From: Methylotenera sp.
Lineage (GTDB): Bacteria; Pseudomonadota; Gammaproteobacteria; Burkholderiales; Methylophilaceae
Direction: 5' to 3'
Assembly: GCA_020622105.1 (NCBI GenBank)
Contig: JAHRYP010000009.1
Coordinates: 26,615 to 90,614 of the forward strand
DNA: 64,000 nt
The notes under the pieces were generated by a model. It was not told where the DNA came from. It was given only the letters and a program-made list of their open reading frames with translations, and did no database searches. Positions 19,304 to 28,375 of this stretch are shown piece by piece. A program made the translations under genes and the position numbers. Position 1 is the stretch's first letter; each line of letters opens with the position of its first letter.

Positions 19304-20215
19304 ATGGAAAAACCCAGCATTTTGCATTTGTTTACGGCAGCTAAAAATGCCAGCCCATTTGATGTCAATATGGCTTTTGACGCGGGTTTCGATAAAATTA
19401 TGCCGTACACTAATGTCGAATTGTCTGAAGTGGCAGGGCTGACGCAGGATGCGATCTTTTCGCGTAGCCCGTCAGGTGTAAAACGTGAAGGTGTTTTTAT
19501 TGGGGGGCGTGATATAGACCTCGCCATGCAGATGCTTCACGCTGCCAAGAATGCTATGTTTGCTCCATTTGCCTGCTCTGTATTCGCTGATCCTTCCGGA
19601 GCATTCACAACTGCTGCTGCAATGATAGCTAAGGTAGAAGCACACCTTAAAGCTAAGTTTGGTGAAGATTTAAACGGCAAAACACTGAGTGTGTTTGGCG
19701 CCACAGGGCCGGTAGGCGGCTGCGCTGCGATTATAGCTGCAAAACAGGGTGCAAATGTGCAATTGGTTGCGCACAATTCGCTTGCAAGAGTCGAAGCAAA
19801 AGCTCAGCTCTGGAATAGTGAGTATCAAATTAATCTACAAATAGTTGATGGCAGCACAGATGCGAAAAAATCTGACGTTCTGGCACAAGCCGAAATTGTC
19901 ATCTGTGCTGCTGCAGCTGGAGTGCAGGTGATTAGCCTCGAGCAGTTAACACAGGCCAAACGCCTGAAAATCGTCGCAGATGTAAATGCAGTTGCACCTA
20001 ATGGTGTACAAGGGGTGGATGTTAGCCATGACGGCGTGCAGGTTGCCAGTACCAATATTTATGGCATCGGTGCACTTGCGATCGGTCAGCTCAAATATGC
20101 AACCCAGCATCAGTTGTTAAAACAAATGCTGCCGCAAGATCAGGAAAAGCCTAAATATCTAGACTTTATGGCAGCATTCAATCTGGCACGCGAATTATCA
20201 AAAAATCAATACTGA
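19304..20215 (+). CDS. mtdB: Methylene-tetrahydromethanopterin dehydrogenase
   Basis: Oxidises methylene-H4MPT to methenyl-H4MPT with NAD(P)+, the first redox step of formaldehyde oxidation through H4MPT. The 303-residue protein has the family's N-terminal MtdA/MtdB domain (LFTAAKNASPFDVNMAFDAG) and a Rossmann fold, LSVFGATGPVGG about residues 127-138. The closest family type is MtdB because it sits next to mch and the H4MPT cofactor genes. MtdA, the paralog that also acts on tetrahydrofolate, is the alternative. 98 bases separate it from mptG. Confidence 0.92.
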   Translation: MEKPSILHLFTAAKNASPFDVNMAFDAGFDKIMPYTNVELSEVAGLTQDAIFSRSPSGVKREGVFIGGRDIDLAMQMLHAAKNAMFAPFACSVFADPSGAFTTAAAMIAKVEAHLKAKFGEDLNGKTLSVFGATGPVGGCAAIIAAKQGANVQLVAHNSLARVEAKAQLWNSEYQINLQIVDGSTDAKKSDVLAQAEIVICAAAAGVQVISLEQLTQAKRLKIVADVNAVAPNGVQGVDVSHDGVQVASTNIYGIGALAIGQLKYATQHQLLKQMLPQDQEKPKYLDFMAAFNLARELSKNQY

Positions 20216-21397
20216 TAATAGCACTATCGGCACGTCCGTTTGTTGAGGCTGCAGTTAAAGCTGGTTACGCCATATTCGCAATAGATGCATTCGCTGATGC
20301 ACAGACTGTAGCTTTGGCTGACAAGGCTATAACGGTTGCGTATGGCAGGCGGGGCTTTGATGCGGATGGGGTGTTGGCCGCTGTTGATACGCTGAACTTA
20401 AGCCAGTTTGCCGGATTTGTTTATGGCAGTGGTTTTGAGGCGCAGCCGGAGTTACTAGTCAAACTAGCTGCAAAGTTACCCCTGATCGGCAATTGTCCCG
20501 ACACTGTTGCAGCCGTTAAAACCCCAGCTGTTTTTTTTGCAGCATTACAGCAGCTGAATATTAATCATCCCGGCGTGTGTTATGCATATTCTGAAACGCA
20601 TGCAAACGATTATCTGATCAAGTTCGCCGGAGGTAGTGGCGGCATGCATATACGTTCATCTAACTCGCACGCCTGTTTGCTTGCGGAGGATTATTACCAG
20701 CAGAAAATTAATGGGCGGCCGGTGTCATTGTTATTTTTCGCTGATAAGCATCATATTGAAGTGATTGGTTTTAATGAGCAGTGGTTGAGTCCATCAGTGG
20801 TTGCTCCATTCCGTTATGGCGGGGCTGTAAGCAATGCGGAATTCTCGCCCAGTGTTCAGCAGCAGTTGATTAATGCCGCGCAAAAATTGACCAGAATTTG
20901 GTTTGCTGGGTCTTAATAGTCTGGATGCAATTGTGGATGAGACTGCCAATCCAGCCTGGGCGGATGGTCAGGTGTTTGTTCTGGAAATCAACCCCAGGTT
21001 AAGTGCAACGTTCGATTTATATAGCTGTGCCAAACGCAACCTATTTAAGCGGCACGTTGACGTTTGTTTAAATCAATATGGCTTGAATCAAAATGCAGCC
21101 TATCAATTGGATCTAAAGTGCAAAGCGCATGCAATCGTTTATGCTGCGGAACAAATAGCATTGTCAGCGCCTGTGCTGTGGCCGGACTGGGTCATAGATA
21201 CTCCACAGTTGAGTGAAAAGATACTCAGGATATCTAACGGCGAGCCTGTTTGTACGGTGCTTGCCTATGCTGATAGTGCAGAAGCTGCAAAAAAAATAGC
21301 GCAGAGTAGAGTTGAAATAATACAAAATTTATTACAATCACTTAATCAAGATTGTTGCACGGATGACTGCGTTAATATATCCGTGTACATCCACTAA
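20194..21397 (+). CDS. orfY: ATP-grasp protein of the H4MPT cluster, OrfY type (interrupted by a frameshift)
   Basis: An ATP-grasp family protein encoded between mtdB and mch, the place of orfY in methylotroph H4MPT clusters. The C-terminal metal-binding signature VFVLEINPRLSATFDLY is clear. The track ORF begins at an internal ATG (20314), but the frame is open upstream and encodes ILIIALSARPFVEAAVKAGY, a typical N terminus, so the true start is before 20215 and lacks an ATG; the limit given is the first ATT/ATC in frame. A slip in a T run at 20897-20899 separates ORFs 20314-20916 and 20903-21397; the joined text reads LTRI-(F)GLLGLNSLDAIV. Function in dephospho-H4MPT synthesis is inferred only. 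Confidence 0.8.
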
Positions 21398-21431
21398 TTA
21401 AAAAAATTTGGCAGCAAATAAAAGGATAACA

Positions 21432-22412
21432 GTGCAAAACATTCAGGCATCAGCATCATTAAAACAGCAAGCAAGTGTTAATCAGCTTGCGGCACCTTTA
21501 ATTAGTCAATTATTAGCGCAAGCAAATACGCTGCAGCTTGGCGTCTCGAAGCATGAATCCGGCTGTACTATTGTCGATGCAGGCATTCAACACGCGGGTA
21601 GCGCGGAAGCTGGCAGGCTGATTGCTGAAATATGTATGGGTGGCCTTGGTCGTGTTGCCTTGCAAGCTGATGACCGCTTTTCTGGCTGGACTGAGGCGGT
21701 TGCTGTGACTTCTACGTCTCCGGTGCTGGCTTGCCTTGCCAGCCAATATGCAGGTTGGGCATTGAGCCATGAAAAGTTTTTCTCATTGGGTTCTGGCCCG
21801 GCACGTGCATTGGCGCAGCGTGAAGATTTATTCAAAGAGCTGGCTTATGTTGATAGCGCGAGCAGTACTTGCATTGTGCTGGAAACTGACAAAGTGCCCC
21901 CGCTACAGGTGATTGAAAAGATTGTGCGTGATACCAAAGTGACACCTGAAAATCTAACAATTATTCTAACGCCAACCAGTAGTATTGCAGGTGTGGTGCA
22001 GATTGTTGGTCGCGTACTTGAAGTAGCGTTGCACAAAGCGCATACACTGCATTTTCCGCTGGAAAACATTGTCAGCGGTTCCGGCTTGGCTGTGCTGCCG
22101 CCGGTAGCTAAAGACTTTATGACGGCGATGGGACGCACCAACGATGCAATTTTGTTTGGTGGCTATGTGCATCTGCAAGTACGTGGCGACGATGCAGCTG
22201 CTGCAAAATTGGCTGCTGATCTGCCTAGTAGTGCTTCAAAAGATTACGGTAAAACCTTTGCCGAGGTATTCAAATTCTACGAAATGGACTTTTATAAGAT
22301 TGACCCCATGCTGTTCAGCCCTGCCAAAGTCACTATTACCAACGTAGATACTGGTCATGTATTTGAGGGTGGATATCTGAATGCGGATTTAATCAATCTT
22401 TCATTCTCTTGA
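21432..22412 (+). CDS. mch: Methenyl-tetrahydromethanopterin cyclohydrolase
   Basis: Hydrolyses methenyl-H4MPT to 5-formyl-H4MPT, the step after MtdB. Family segments GCTIVDAGIQHAGSAEAGR, AEICMGGLGRV and FSLGSGPARAL are intact. The track starts at a TTG (21408); I prefer GTG at 21432 because AAAGGA lies six bases before it, giving 326 residues, the family norm. It follows orfY by 34 bases. Confidence 0.95.
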   Translation: MQNIQASASLKQQASVNQLAAPLISQLLAQANTLQLGVSKHESGCTIVDAGIQHAGSAEAGRLIAEICMGGLGRVALQADDRFSGWTEAVAVTSTSPVLACLASQYAGWALSHEKFFSLGSGPARALAQREDLFKELAYVDSASSTCIVLETDKVPPLQVIEKIVRDTKVTPENLTIILTPTSSIAGVVQIVGRVLEVALHKAHTLHFPLENIVSGSGLAVLPPVAKDFMTAMGRTNDAILFGGYVHLQVRGDDAAAAKLAADLPSSASKDYGKTFAEVFKFYEMDFYKIDPMLFSPAKVTITNVDTGHVFEGGYLNADLINLSFS

Positions 22413-22431
22413 ATCGTTTCAGGCCAATTGC

Positions 22432-23340
22432 GTGCGCATTCCTATTTTTACTGACGATGCCGGCTGGCAGGGCGCCCAGCTCAAACAAGCTTTTGCCAAG
22501 CGCAGCGTAGAGGCGGTTTTTGTCTCGTTGCAGGATTGTGTCATCAATCTGGCACAGCAGATTCCAAATATTCAAATTCCGCATTTCGATACACTGCCGC
22601 CAGCTGCTTTTGTGCGCGGCGTTGCTGGCGGCACCTTGCAGCAGGTGATTACACGCCTGAATGTGCTGCATATGCTGACGCGGCAGGGTGTGCGTATCTA
22701 CAACCAGGCGCAGGCGATTGAGCGCACTGTAGATAAAGCTATGACCAGTTTTTTGCTGCGTATGCATGGCGTGGCTACTCCTGCCACCTGGGTGTGCGAA
22801 TCAAGAGCGCACATGGAAACTATTCGCCAGCAGGCTGCAAGCGATGACCAACAGTTGGTGCTTAAACCTTTATTTGGCTCGCAGGGGCAAGGCGTACGTA
22901 AACTGTTGCACAGTGAACCTTTGCCAGTGCCTATGCAGCAGTATGTAGATGGCGTTTACTATCTGCAGCAATTAATTGAGACTGCAGATAAGCCACATGA
23001 CTATCGCGTATTCGTGATTGGCGGCAAGGTGGTTGCTGCGATGAAACGTCAGGGTGAAAGCTGGGTTAATAACGTGGCGTCCGGTGGACGCTGTGAAGCG
23101 ATACAGCCAAGCCGGCAGATGCAAGCTTTAGCTTTAAGCGCAGCGCAAGCGGTAGATATAGACTACTGTGGTGTGGATATTATTCAGGCTGCAAATGGTG
23201 ACTATTATGTGCTGGAGGTCAATAGTATCCCAGCATGGCGCGGCTTGCAGGGCGTGACGGATTTTAATATCGCAGAAGTACTGGTCGATGATTTTTTATC
23301 TCAATTGGAATCTTCAACCGTAAGATGCGTTCAGTCATAA
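22432..23340 (+). CDS. orf5: ATP-grasp (RimK-like) protein of the H4MPT cluster, Orf5 type
   Basis: A 302-residue ATP-grasp ligase of the RimK group, encoded between mch and the orf7 homolog, as in other methylotroph H4MPT clusters. ATP-binding lysine and loop are visible in QLVLKPLFGSQGQGVRKL, and the metal-binding C-terminal motif in YYVLEVNSIPAWRGLQ. It begins with GTG, 19 bases after mch. RimK-type enzymes add glutamate or other amino acids; tail glutamylation of the pterin is an appealing guess but not shown by the sequence. Confidence 0.85.
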   Translation: MRIPIFTDDAGWQGAQLKQAFAKRSVEAVFVSLQDCVINLAQQIPNIQIPHFDTLPPAAFVRGVAGGTLQQVITRLNVLHMLTRQGVRIYNQAQAIERTVDKAMTSFLLRMHGVATPATWVCESRAHMETIRQQAASDDQQLVLKPLFGSQGQGVRKLLHSEPLPVPMQQYVDGVYYLQQLIETADKPHDYRVFVIGGKVVAAMKRQGESWVNNVASGGRCEAIQPSRQMQALALSAAQAVDIDYCGVDIIQAANGDYYVLEVNSIPAWRGLQGVTDFNIAEVLVDDFLSQLESSTVRCVQS

Positions 23341-23349
23341 GGAAGTGTA

Positions 23350-24198
23350 ATGGGCCTTAAAAAATTTACGTCTGCGCAATTAGCCAAAGCCTATAAAACA
23401 GCCTGCATGGCAGAGTTGCAGGCCTTAAAGCCAGGTAATGTACATGCATTTGCCGATGGTCACGGCATGACTGTTCATGACTTTATCAAGAGTGCAGAAG
23501 TGACGGCGGAGATTATTACCAGGCCGGATTTAAGTCTCGGGGAGCGCATTTTTTACGCGGCAGAAGCCACAAAAAATGTGGTCGGTCAAAATACCAATCT
23601 AGGCGTATTGCTGCTGTGTGCGCCTATTATAGAGGCGGCATTGCAACTGACTGACGGGCAGACATTAAGGCAGAGCCTACATGAGACCTTGTTGCAACTT
23701 ACTGTGAGTGATGCTGAGTATGTGTCAAGAGCGATTGTACTGGCGAGCCCCGGAGGTTTGGGAAGTGCTGCAGAATACGATGTGCGAGATATACCAAGTG
23801 TTAGCCTGCTGAAAATGATGAGTGCCGCACAAGGTAGAGACCGTATTGCATGGCAGTATGCCAATAACTTTTACGACATCATGGAGTTTGGTTGGCCTCG
23901 CTATGCTGATGCCATGATTAAGTGGGCAAACCCGGCATGGTCTGCCACAGCGTTATATCTGGCTTATTTGGCGCATTATCCTGATACGCATGTTGTACGT
24001 AAATTCGGTGACGCTTTCGCTGAAGGTTTAAAGCAGGAGGCTGCTGAGTTTGAACGGATGCACAGTGCAGCAGAGAATCCTAAGCTGGTACAAAAAAGGC
24101 TGCTAGACTGGGATGCCTCGCTTAAATTGCGTGGTATTAATCCGGGTACCAGTGCTGATCTGACTGTGGCAACGCTTCTGGTAAGCGAGTTGATATAG
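23350..24198 (+). CDS. orf7: Triphosphoribosyl-dephospho-CoA synthase-like protein of the H4MPT cluster, Orf7 type
   Basis: The 282-residue product belongs to the CitG/MdcB-like family, which moves ribosyl groups between ATP and dephospho-CoA. ELQALKPGNVHAFADGHGM, and NTNLGVLLLCAPI (the N-T-N-x-G motif of this family), are visible. The organism context (last gene of the H4MPT operon) points to a role in building the ribosyl part of dephospho-H4MPT, which is inference. It starts with ATG, preceded by AAGGAAGTG, 9 bases after orf5. Confidence 0.85.
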   Translation: MGLKKFTSAQLAKAYKTACMAELQALKPGNVHAFADGHGMTVHDFIKSAEVTAEIITRPDLSLGERIFYAAEATKNVVGQNTNLGVLLLCAPIIEAALQLTDGQTLRQSLHETLLQLTVSDAEYVSRAIVLASPGGLGSAAEYDVRDIPSVSLLKMMSAAQGRDRIAWQYANNFYDIMEFGWPRYADAMIKWANPAWSATALYLAYLAHYPDTHVVRKFGDAFAEGLKQEAAEFERMHSAAENPKLVQKRLLDWDASLKLRGINPGTSADLTVATLLVSELI

Positions 24199-24542
24199 CA
24201 GTTTTTTAAGATCACATATCAGTGGTCATCATGTGATTGATATTCCGTGTAGGGTTGACCGAGATTGTTTTTGCTTACTTTGTACATTACAATGAATTTA
24301 ACTTGATGCAATTAAGATTCCAGCCCCTAATTCGGAATCTGGGTGCTTAACTCATCTGCTTTTCAGTTATTGGGGAAATAATTTAAAAGCAGATTGGGGT
24401 GTGAGCTGAAACTTATAATTTCATGGCAGTGTTATATTAAAAATATGCATTGTTTTGATTATGCCCTGAATTTCGTTGGACAAATGAGTTTTGCAAGTAA
24501 GGCTTTAAAATAAGAACTAATGCGAAAGTTAAAACTATAAAA
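24199..24542. promoter_or_regulatory. Structured intergenic region before the two-component genes (two hairpins)
   Basis: A 344-base gap without a gene. Hairpin A at 24315-24340 has a perfect stem AGATTCC / GGAATCT with a twelve-base loop. Hairpin B at 24354-24394 has a perfect ten-base outer stem ATCTGCTTTT / AAAAGCAGAT, and an inner TTATT / AATAA pair around a GGGGA loop. Neither is followed by a T run, so they are not ordinary terminators. They lie 150-230 bases before the response regulator and could be a leader RNA, a small RNA or operator palindromes. Confidence 0.45.
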
Positions 24543-25229
24543 ATGAAAATAGCTTTGTTAGATGATGATTTAGCCTATGCCGGGATTGTGATTGAGTGGT
24601 TGGAGGAGGCTGGTTTCAAGGTTGACCACTTTAAGTCCGGTCTGGATTTTGTTCGCAAGTATCCACACGAGCACTATGACCTTTGTATCTTTGATTGGGG
24701 ACTGCCGGATATGGAAGGCCCTGATGTCATGGTTAGCCTCAAGTTGCGTGCTAATAAACTGCCACCTCTTATATTTCTTACTGGCCATTCTGAAGAGCAG
24801 GATATTGTTCGTGTGATAGATGCAGGAGCTGATGACTATGTGGTTAAGCCGGCAAGTCGTGCCATATTGCTGGCGCGAGTCAATGCTTTATTAAGACGTG
24901 CAAACCCACAGCCGAATAATGATCCATGCCTTGAATTTGGATCACTAAAGTTTGATACCAAGTTGCGTCTGGCCAGTATGGGCGGTGAGGATTTCAAGCT
25001 TACTGATAAGGAATTTGACTTGGCGTTATACTTCATGAAGAATGAAGGCGTGTTGCTATCAAGGTCACATTTGATGCAAGTAGTATGGGGCGCGTCACCG
25101 GATATAGAAACACGCAAGGTCGATGTGCATGTCAGTCATTTGCGAACCAAGTTAAAACTCACGCCGGAACATGGATGGAAGCTGACCTCTATTTATCAAC
25201 AGGGTTACAGACTTGAACGTAGTAGTTAA
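24543..25229 (+). CDS. OmpR/PhoB-type response regulator
   Basis: A DNA-binding regulator of 228 residues: receiver domain about 1-118 with acidic pocket DDD near residue 7, phospho-acceptor D51 in FDWGLPDM, conserved Thr in LTGHSEEQD and Lys in YVVKPAS; winged-helix domain about 130-226 with the recognition region RKVDVHVSHLRTKL. It directly precedes the histidine kinase gene. The pair sits between the H4MPT operon and the RuMP genes, so control of C1 metabolism is an obvious but untested hypothesis. Confidence 0.93.
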   Translation: MKIALLDDDLAYAGIVIEWLEEAGFKVDHFKSGLDFVRKYPHEHYDLCIFDWGLPDMEGPDVMVSLKLRANKLPPLIFLTGHSEEQDIVRVIDAGADDYVVKPASRAILLARVNALLRRANPQPNNDPCLEFGSLKFDTKLRLASMGGEDFKLTDKEFDLALYFMKNEGVLLSRSHLMQVVWGASPDIETRKVDVHVSHLRTKLKLTPEHGWKLTSIYQQGYRLERSS

Positions 25230-25298
25230 CCCAAATTGCCTTTGACCGCTTGATTCATTTGTAACTGGCAGTGTCAGTATGGTGATTAAATAAACCTC

Positions 25299-26537
25299 AT
25301 GCAATTTAAAGACCGCATTCTTATCATGACAATGATTGGGCTATTTGCCTGTCTGCTTGTCGTAAGTATTGAGTTTAACACCCACATATTCTCTGCAATC
25401 GTCGACAATAAATCAGTAATACATGCGCCGGTCTGGTTGACGTGTTTGATCACGATTGCTCTGGCGGTGCTGCCCTTATTCTGGTTTCACAAACTGTCAC
25501 CTGTCTATAGTCTTCTTAGCATCTGTGTTTACATCATAGCTATTGTTTCTCTGGTATTTGCTGCTGCATACTTTTTTAAAGTATGGGTGCCGCCAACGGG
25601 TTTAATTTTGATAACACTACTTGCATACCCTTTATGGAGTTGTAGCAAGCTTAATGCTGCGCAGGCTGCGTTAGATCAGGCATTGCAGAATTTACAGGAT
25701 GAACTTGCCAGGTTGGGAATGGAACAGGAGATGGAATCGTCTCATAGCGACGAAGATCCGCAGCAGGCACGCATTCATAAATTAGCGTTAACAGCCAAGC
25801 ACTTACGTGATATGCATAAATCCAGAAGTGATACTCTCATTTTTATTTCTCATGATATTCGTTCGCCATTAGGCGCCGCAATGCTGCTACTGGATAAGTT
25901 CGAACATAATAAATATTCGGTGCGCATGAGGCAATTGCTGGAACGTGCACACACGATGGCAGAAGGTTTTTTACAGGCATCTCGTGCAGAAATGTCTGAT
26001 GTGAACAAATTTCATGTACTGGATATGGTGAGTTTAACGCAGCAGGTCGTTGATGATGCTTATGAGCTATTAGCAACTAAAGGCATTGTTCTGAAAATGG
26101 ACCATGCGCAAGATAATGTTTGGGTAAGAGGTGACTTCGGACTTTTGTTCAGGGCGGTGTCTAATATTTTGCTGAATGCGATTAATTACTCTCCTGCGGG
26201 CTCTGTGATTAAGATCGTTATAGAAAATGATGAAGTAGCCCTGCGTTTGAAAGTGATTGATCAGGGCCCAGGTATTCCTGAAGACAAAATCCAAAAGCTA
26301 TTTAAACGCTTCAGTCGTGTAGAAAGTGAGTCTCAGGATCAGAACGGCAGTGGCCTCGGCCTGTATTTTGTCGGAATCACCATCAGGAAACATCGTGGCA
26401 CCGTCTCAGCAGCCAATATCAACAGCCAAGGTGCAGAGTTTGTAATTACGCTGCCACTCGAGCGTAGAAAAAGTAATCTCGCGGTTACTGATGATAGAAG
26501 AGTTAAACCAGAGTCTACATTTGAGGACACCATATAA
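25299..26537 (+). CDS. Membrane sensor histidine kinase without a recognisable periplasmic sensor
   Basis: A 412-residue kinase: four hydrophobic helices (about 8-25, 44-63, 68-92, 97-114), a coiled-coil linker about 118-150, the dimerisation domain with phospho-acceptor H185 in FISHDIRSPLG, and a HATPase domain with N box NILLNAINYSP, G1 DQGPGIPE and G2 GSGLGLYFV. The last three helices with the VPPTGLILITLLAYPLWS run resemble the membrane part of CHASE2 kinases, but the large CHASE2 domain is absent; only about 18 residues lie outside between helices 1 and 2. The signal may be sensed within the membrane. Cognate regulator upstream. Confidence 0.9.
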   Translation: MQFKDRILIMTMIGLFACLLVVSIEFNTHIFSAIVDNKSVIHAPVWLTCLITIALAVLPLFWFHKLSPVYSLLSICVYIIAIVSLVFAAAYFFKVWVPPTGLILITLLAYPLWSCSKLNAAQAALDQALQNLQDELARLGMEQEMESSHSDEDPQQARIHKLALTAKHLRDMHKSRSDTLIFISHDIRSPLGAAMLLLDKFEHNKYSVRMRQLLERAHTMAEGFLQASRAEMSDVNKFHVLDMVSLTQQVVDDAYELLATKGIVLKMDHAQDNVWVRGDFGLLFRAVSNILLNAINYSPAGSVIKIVIENDEVALRLKVIDQGPGIPEDKIQKLFKRFSRVESESQDQNGSGLGLYFVGITIRKHRGTVSAANINSQGAEFVITLPLERRKSNLAVTDDRRVKPESTFEDTI

Positions 26538-26609
26538 TTTTTAAGATATAATCTTGGTCTTGATTTTGTGTAAGACTGTTGTATTCGAATAATTTTTAGG
26601 AGGCATGTA

Positions 26610-27560
26610 ATGGCTACTTTATTAGAGCAATTAAAAACTATGACCACAATCGTGGCAGATACAGGTGATGTTGAAGCAATTAAAGCGGTTAAACCATACG
26701 ACGCGACAACCAACCCATCATTATTGTTAAAAGCAAGCCAATTGCCACAATACGCTCCATTGATCGAGACTGCGATTGCTTACGCAAAAGCACAAGGTGG
26801 TTCTAAAGAACAACAAATCGACAACGCTGCTGACAAACTGGCTGTATTGATCGGTATGGAAATCGTTAAAGAAGTGCCAGGCCGTATCTCAACTGAAGTT
26901 GATGCGCGTCTGTCATTCAATATTGATGCAATGGTGGCTAAAGGCCGTAAAATCATCAAATTGTACGAAGAAGCTGGCGTAGATAAAAGCCGCGTTCTGA
27001 TTAAATTGGCTTCAACCTGGGAAGGCATTAAAGCGGGCGAGATTCTTGAAAAAGAAGGCATCAACTGTAACCTGACATTGCTGTTCGGTTTCGGTCAGGC
27101 ACGTGCATGTGCTGAAGCTGGCGTATTCCTGATTTCACCATTCGTTGGCCGTATCCTTGACTGGTACAAAGCTAAAACTGGCGAGACATACACATCAGAA
27201 ACAGATCCAGGCGTATTGTCTGTGCGTAAAATCTACGCTTACTATAAAGAACACGGTTACAAAACTGTTGTGATGGGTGCTTCATTCCGTAACATCGGTG
27301 AAGTAACTGCTTTGGCAGGTTGTGATCGTTTGACTATCGCTCCAAACCTGTTGCAAGAGCTGGAAGCTACACAAGGCGAATTAACACGTGTGTTGGTTGA
27401 TGGCGGCGCTAAAACAGCTGCTCCAGCTAGATTGACAGAAGCTGAGTTCCGCTTTGCATTGAACGAAGATGCAATGGCAACTGAGAAATTAGCTGAAGGT
27501 ATTCGCGGTTTCGTTGTTGACCAAAACAAATTGGAAGCAGCATTAAGCGCAAAACTATAA
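26610..27560 (+). CDS. tal: Transaldolase
   Basis: Transfers a dihydroxyacetone unit in the rearrangement stage of the RuMP cycle that regenerates ribulose 5-phosphate. Full length at 316 residues; N-terminal [12 protein letters not shown], Schiff-base Lys132 in [13 protein letters not shown], and [12 protein letters not shown] very strong AGGAGG site lies six bases before the ATG, and the codons are more uniform than in neighbouring genes, as in highly expressed genes. It is followed by hps, so the C1-assimilation genes form a group. Confidence 0.97.
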   Translation: MATLLEQLKTMTTIVADTGDVEAIKAVKPYDATTNPSLLLKASQLPQYAPLIETAIAYAKAQGGSKEQQIDNAADKLAVLIGMEIVKEVPGRISTEVDARLSFNIDAMVAKGRKIIKLYEEAGVDKSRVLIKLASTWEGIKAGEILEKEGINCNLTLLFGFGQARACAEAGVFLISPFVGRILDWYKAKTGETYTSETDPGVLSVRKIYAYYKEHGYKTVVMGASFRNIGEVTALAGCDRLTIAPNLLQELEATQGELTRVLVDGGAKTAAPARLTEAEFRFALNEDAMATEKLAEGIRGFVVDQNKLEAALSAKL

Positions 27561-27584
27561 GCAAGTCATCGCTTGTAGGAAAAA

Positions 27585-27615
27585 AATTATTAATGCGTAA
27601 ACCGCATTAATAATT
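27585..27615 (+). other. Long perfect hairpin between tal and hps
   Basis: A perfect 13-base inverted repeat, AATTATTAATGCG / CGCATTAATAATT, with a five-base loop TAAAC. There is no T run after it, and its right arm overlaps the -35 box of the predicted hps promoter, so it may stabilise the tal transcript end or act as an operator. Confidence 0.7.
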
Positions 27616-27642
27616 GACATAAATAGGCTAGGCATTTACTAT
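27614..27642 (+). promoter_or_regulatory. Predicted sigma-70 promoter of hps
   Basis: A consensus TTGACA, 17-base spacer and TACTAT (4 of 6). The predicted start near 27650 would give a leader of about 80 bases containing the hairpin AGTGCTAT / ATAGCACT at 27662-27690. Confidence 0.55.
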
Positions 27643-27732
27643 AAGTGTCCAGTTTTTTTAGAGTGCTATTTTTCACAAGAAGATAGCACTTCAAATTAGC
27701 AATATCTTAATATTAATAAACGGAGATACACC

Positions 27733-28365
27733 ATGGCATTAACCCAAATGGCATTAGATTCATTAGATTTCGACGCAACAGTTGCTTTGGCAACTACAGT
27801 TGCTCCACACGTGGACATCTTGGAAATCGGTACACCATGCATCAAGCACAACGGTATCAAATTGCTTGAAGTTTTGCGCGCTAAATTCCCAAACAACAAA
27901 ATCTTGGTTGACTTGAAAACAGCTGACGCTGGTTTCTACGAAGCTGAGCCATTCTTCAAAGCCGGTGCTGACATCGTTACTGTATTAGGTATTTCTGATA
28001 TCGGTACTATCAAAGGCGTAATTGATGTTGCTAACAAATACGGCAAAAAAGCACAAGTTGACTTGATCAACGTTGCTGACAAAGCTGCTGTTACTAAAGC
28101 AGTTGCTGCTGCTGGCGCGCACATCATTGGCGTTCACACTGGTTTAGACCAACAAGCTGCTGGTCAAACACCATTCGCTGACTTGGCTTTAGTTGCTGGT
28201 TTGAACTTAGGCGTTGAAATCTCAGTTGCTGGTGGCGTTAAAGCTGCTACAGCTAAACAAGTTGTTGACGCTGGTGCAACTATCGTTGTTGCTGGTGCTG
28301 CTATCTACGGCGCTGCTGATCCAGCTGCTGCAGCTGCAGAAATCACAGCTATCGTTCACGGTTAA
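27733..28365 (+). CDS. hps: 3-hexulose-6-phosphate synthase
   Basis: Fixes formaldehyde on ribulose 5-phosphate, the key assimilation reaction of RuMP methylotrophs. 210 residues, OMP-decarboxylase-like TIM barrel; the motif VDLKTADAGFYE (Asp-Lys-x-x-Asp), the EIGTP loop and the VAGGVKAAT phosphate loop are all present. Ribosome site CGGAGAT before the ATG. Strong use of GCT and GTT codons suggests very high expression. It is followed by a terminator, then hpi. Confidence 0.97.
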   Translation: MALTQMALDSLDFDATVALATTVAPHVDILEIGTPCIKHNGIKLLEVLRAKFPNNKILVDLKTADAGFYEAEPFFKAGADIVTVLGISDIGTIKGVIDVANKYGKKAQVDLINVADKAAVTKAVAAAGAHIIGVHTGLDQQAAGQTPFADLALVAGLNLGVEISVAGGVKAATAKQVVDAGATIVVAGAAIYGAADPAAAAAEITAIVHG

Positions 28366-28375
28366 TTCAACCTCT

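Noticed and set aside
20212-20314. OrfY starting at ATG 20314 as in the ORF track
   Set aside because: The upstream frame encodes a typical ATP-grasp N-terminal strand and would otherwise be a 100-base gap; the true start is earlier.
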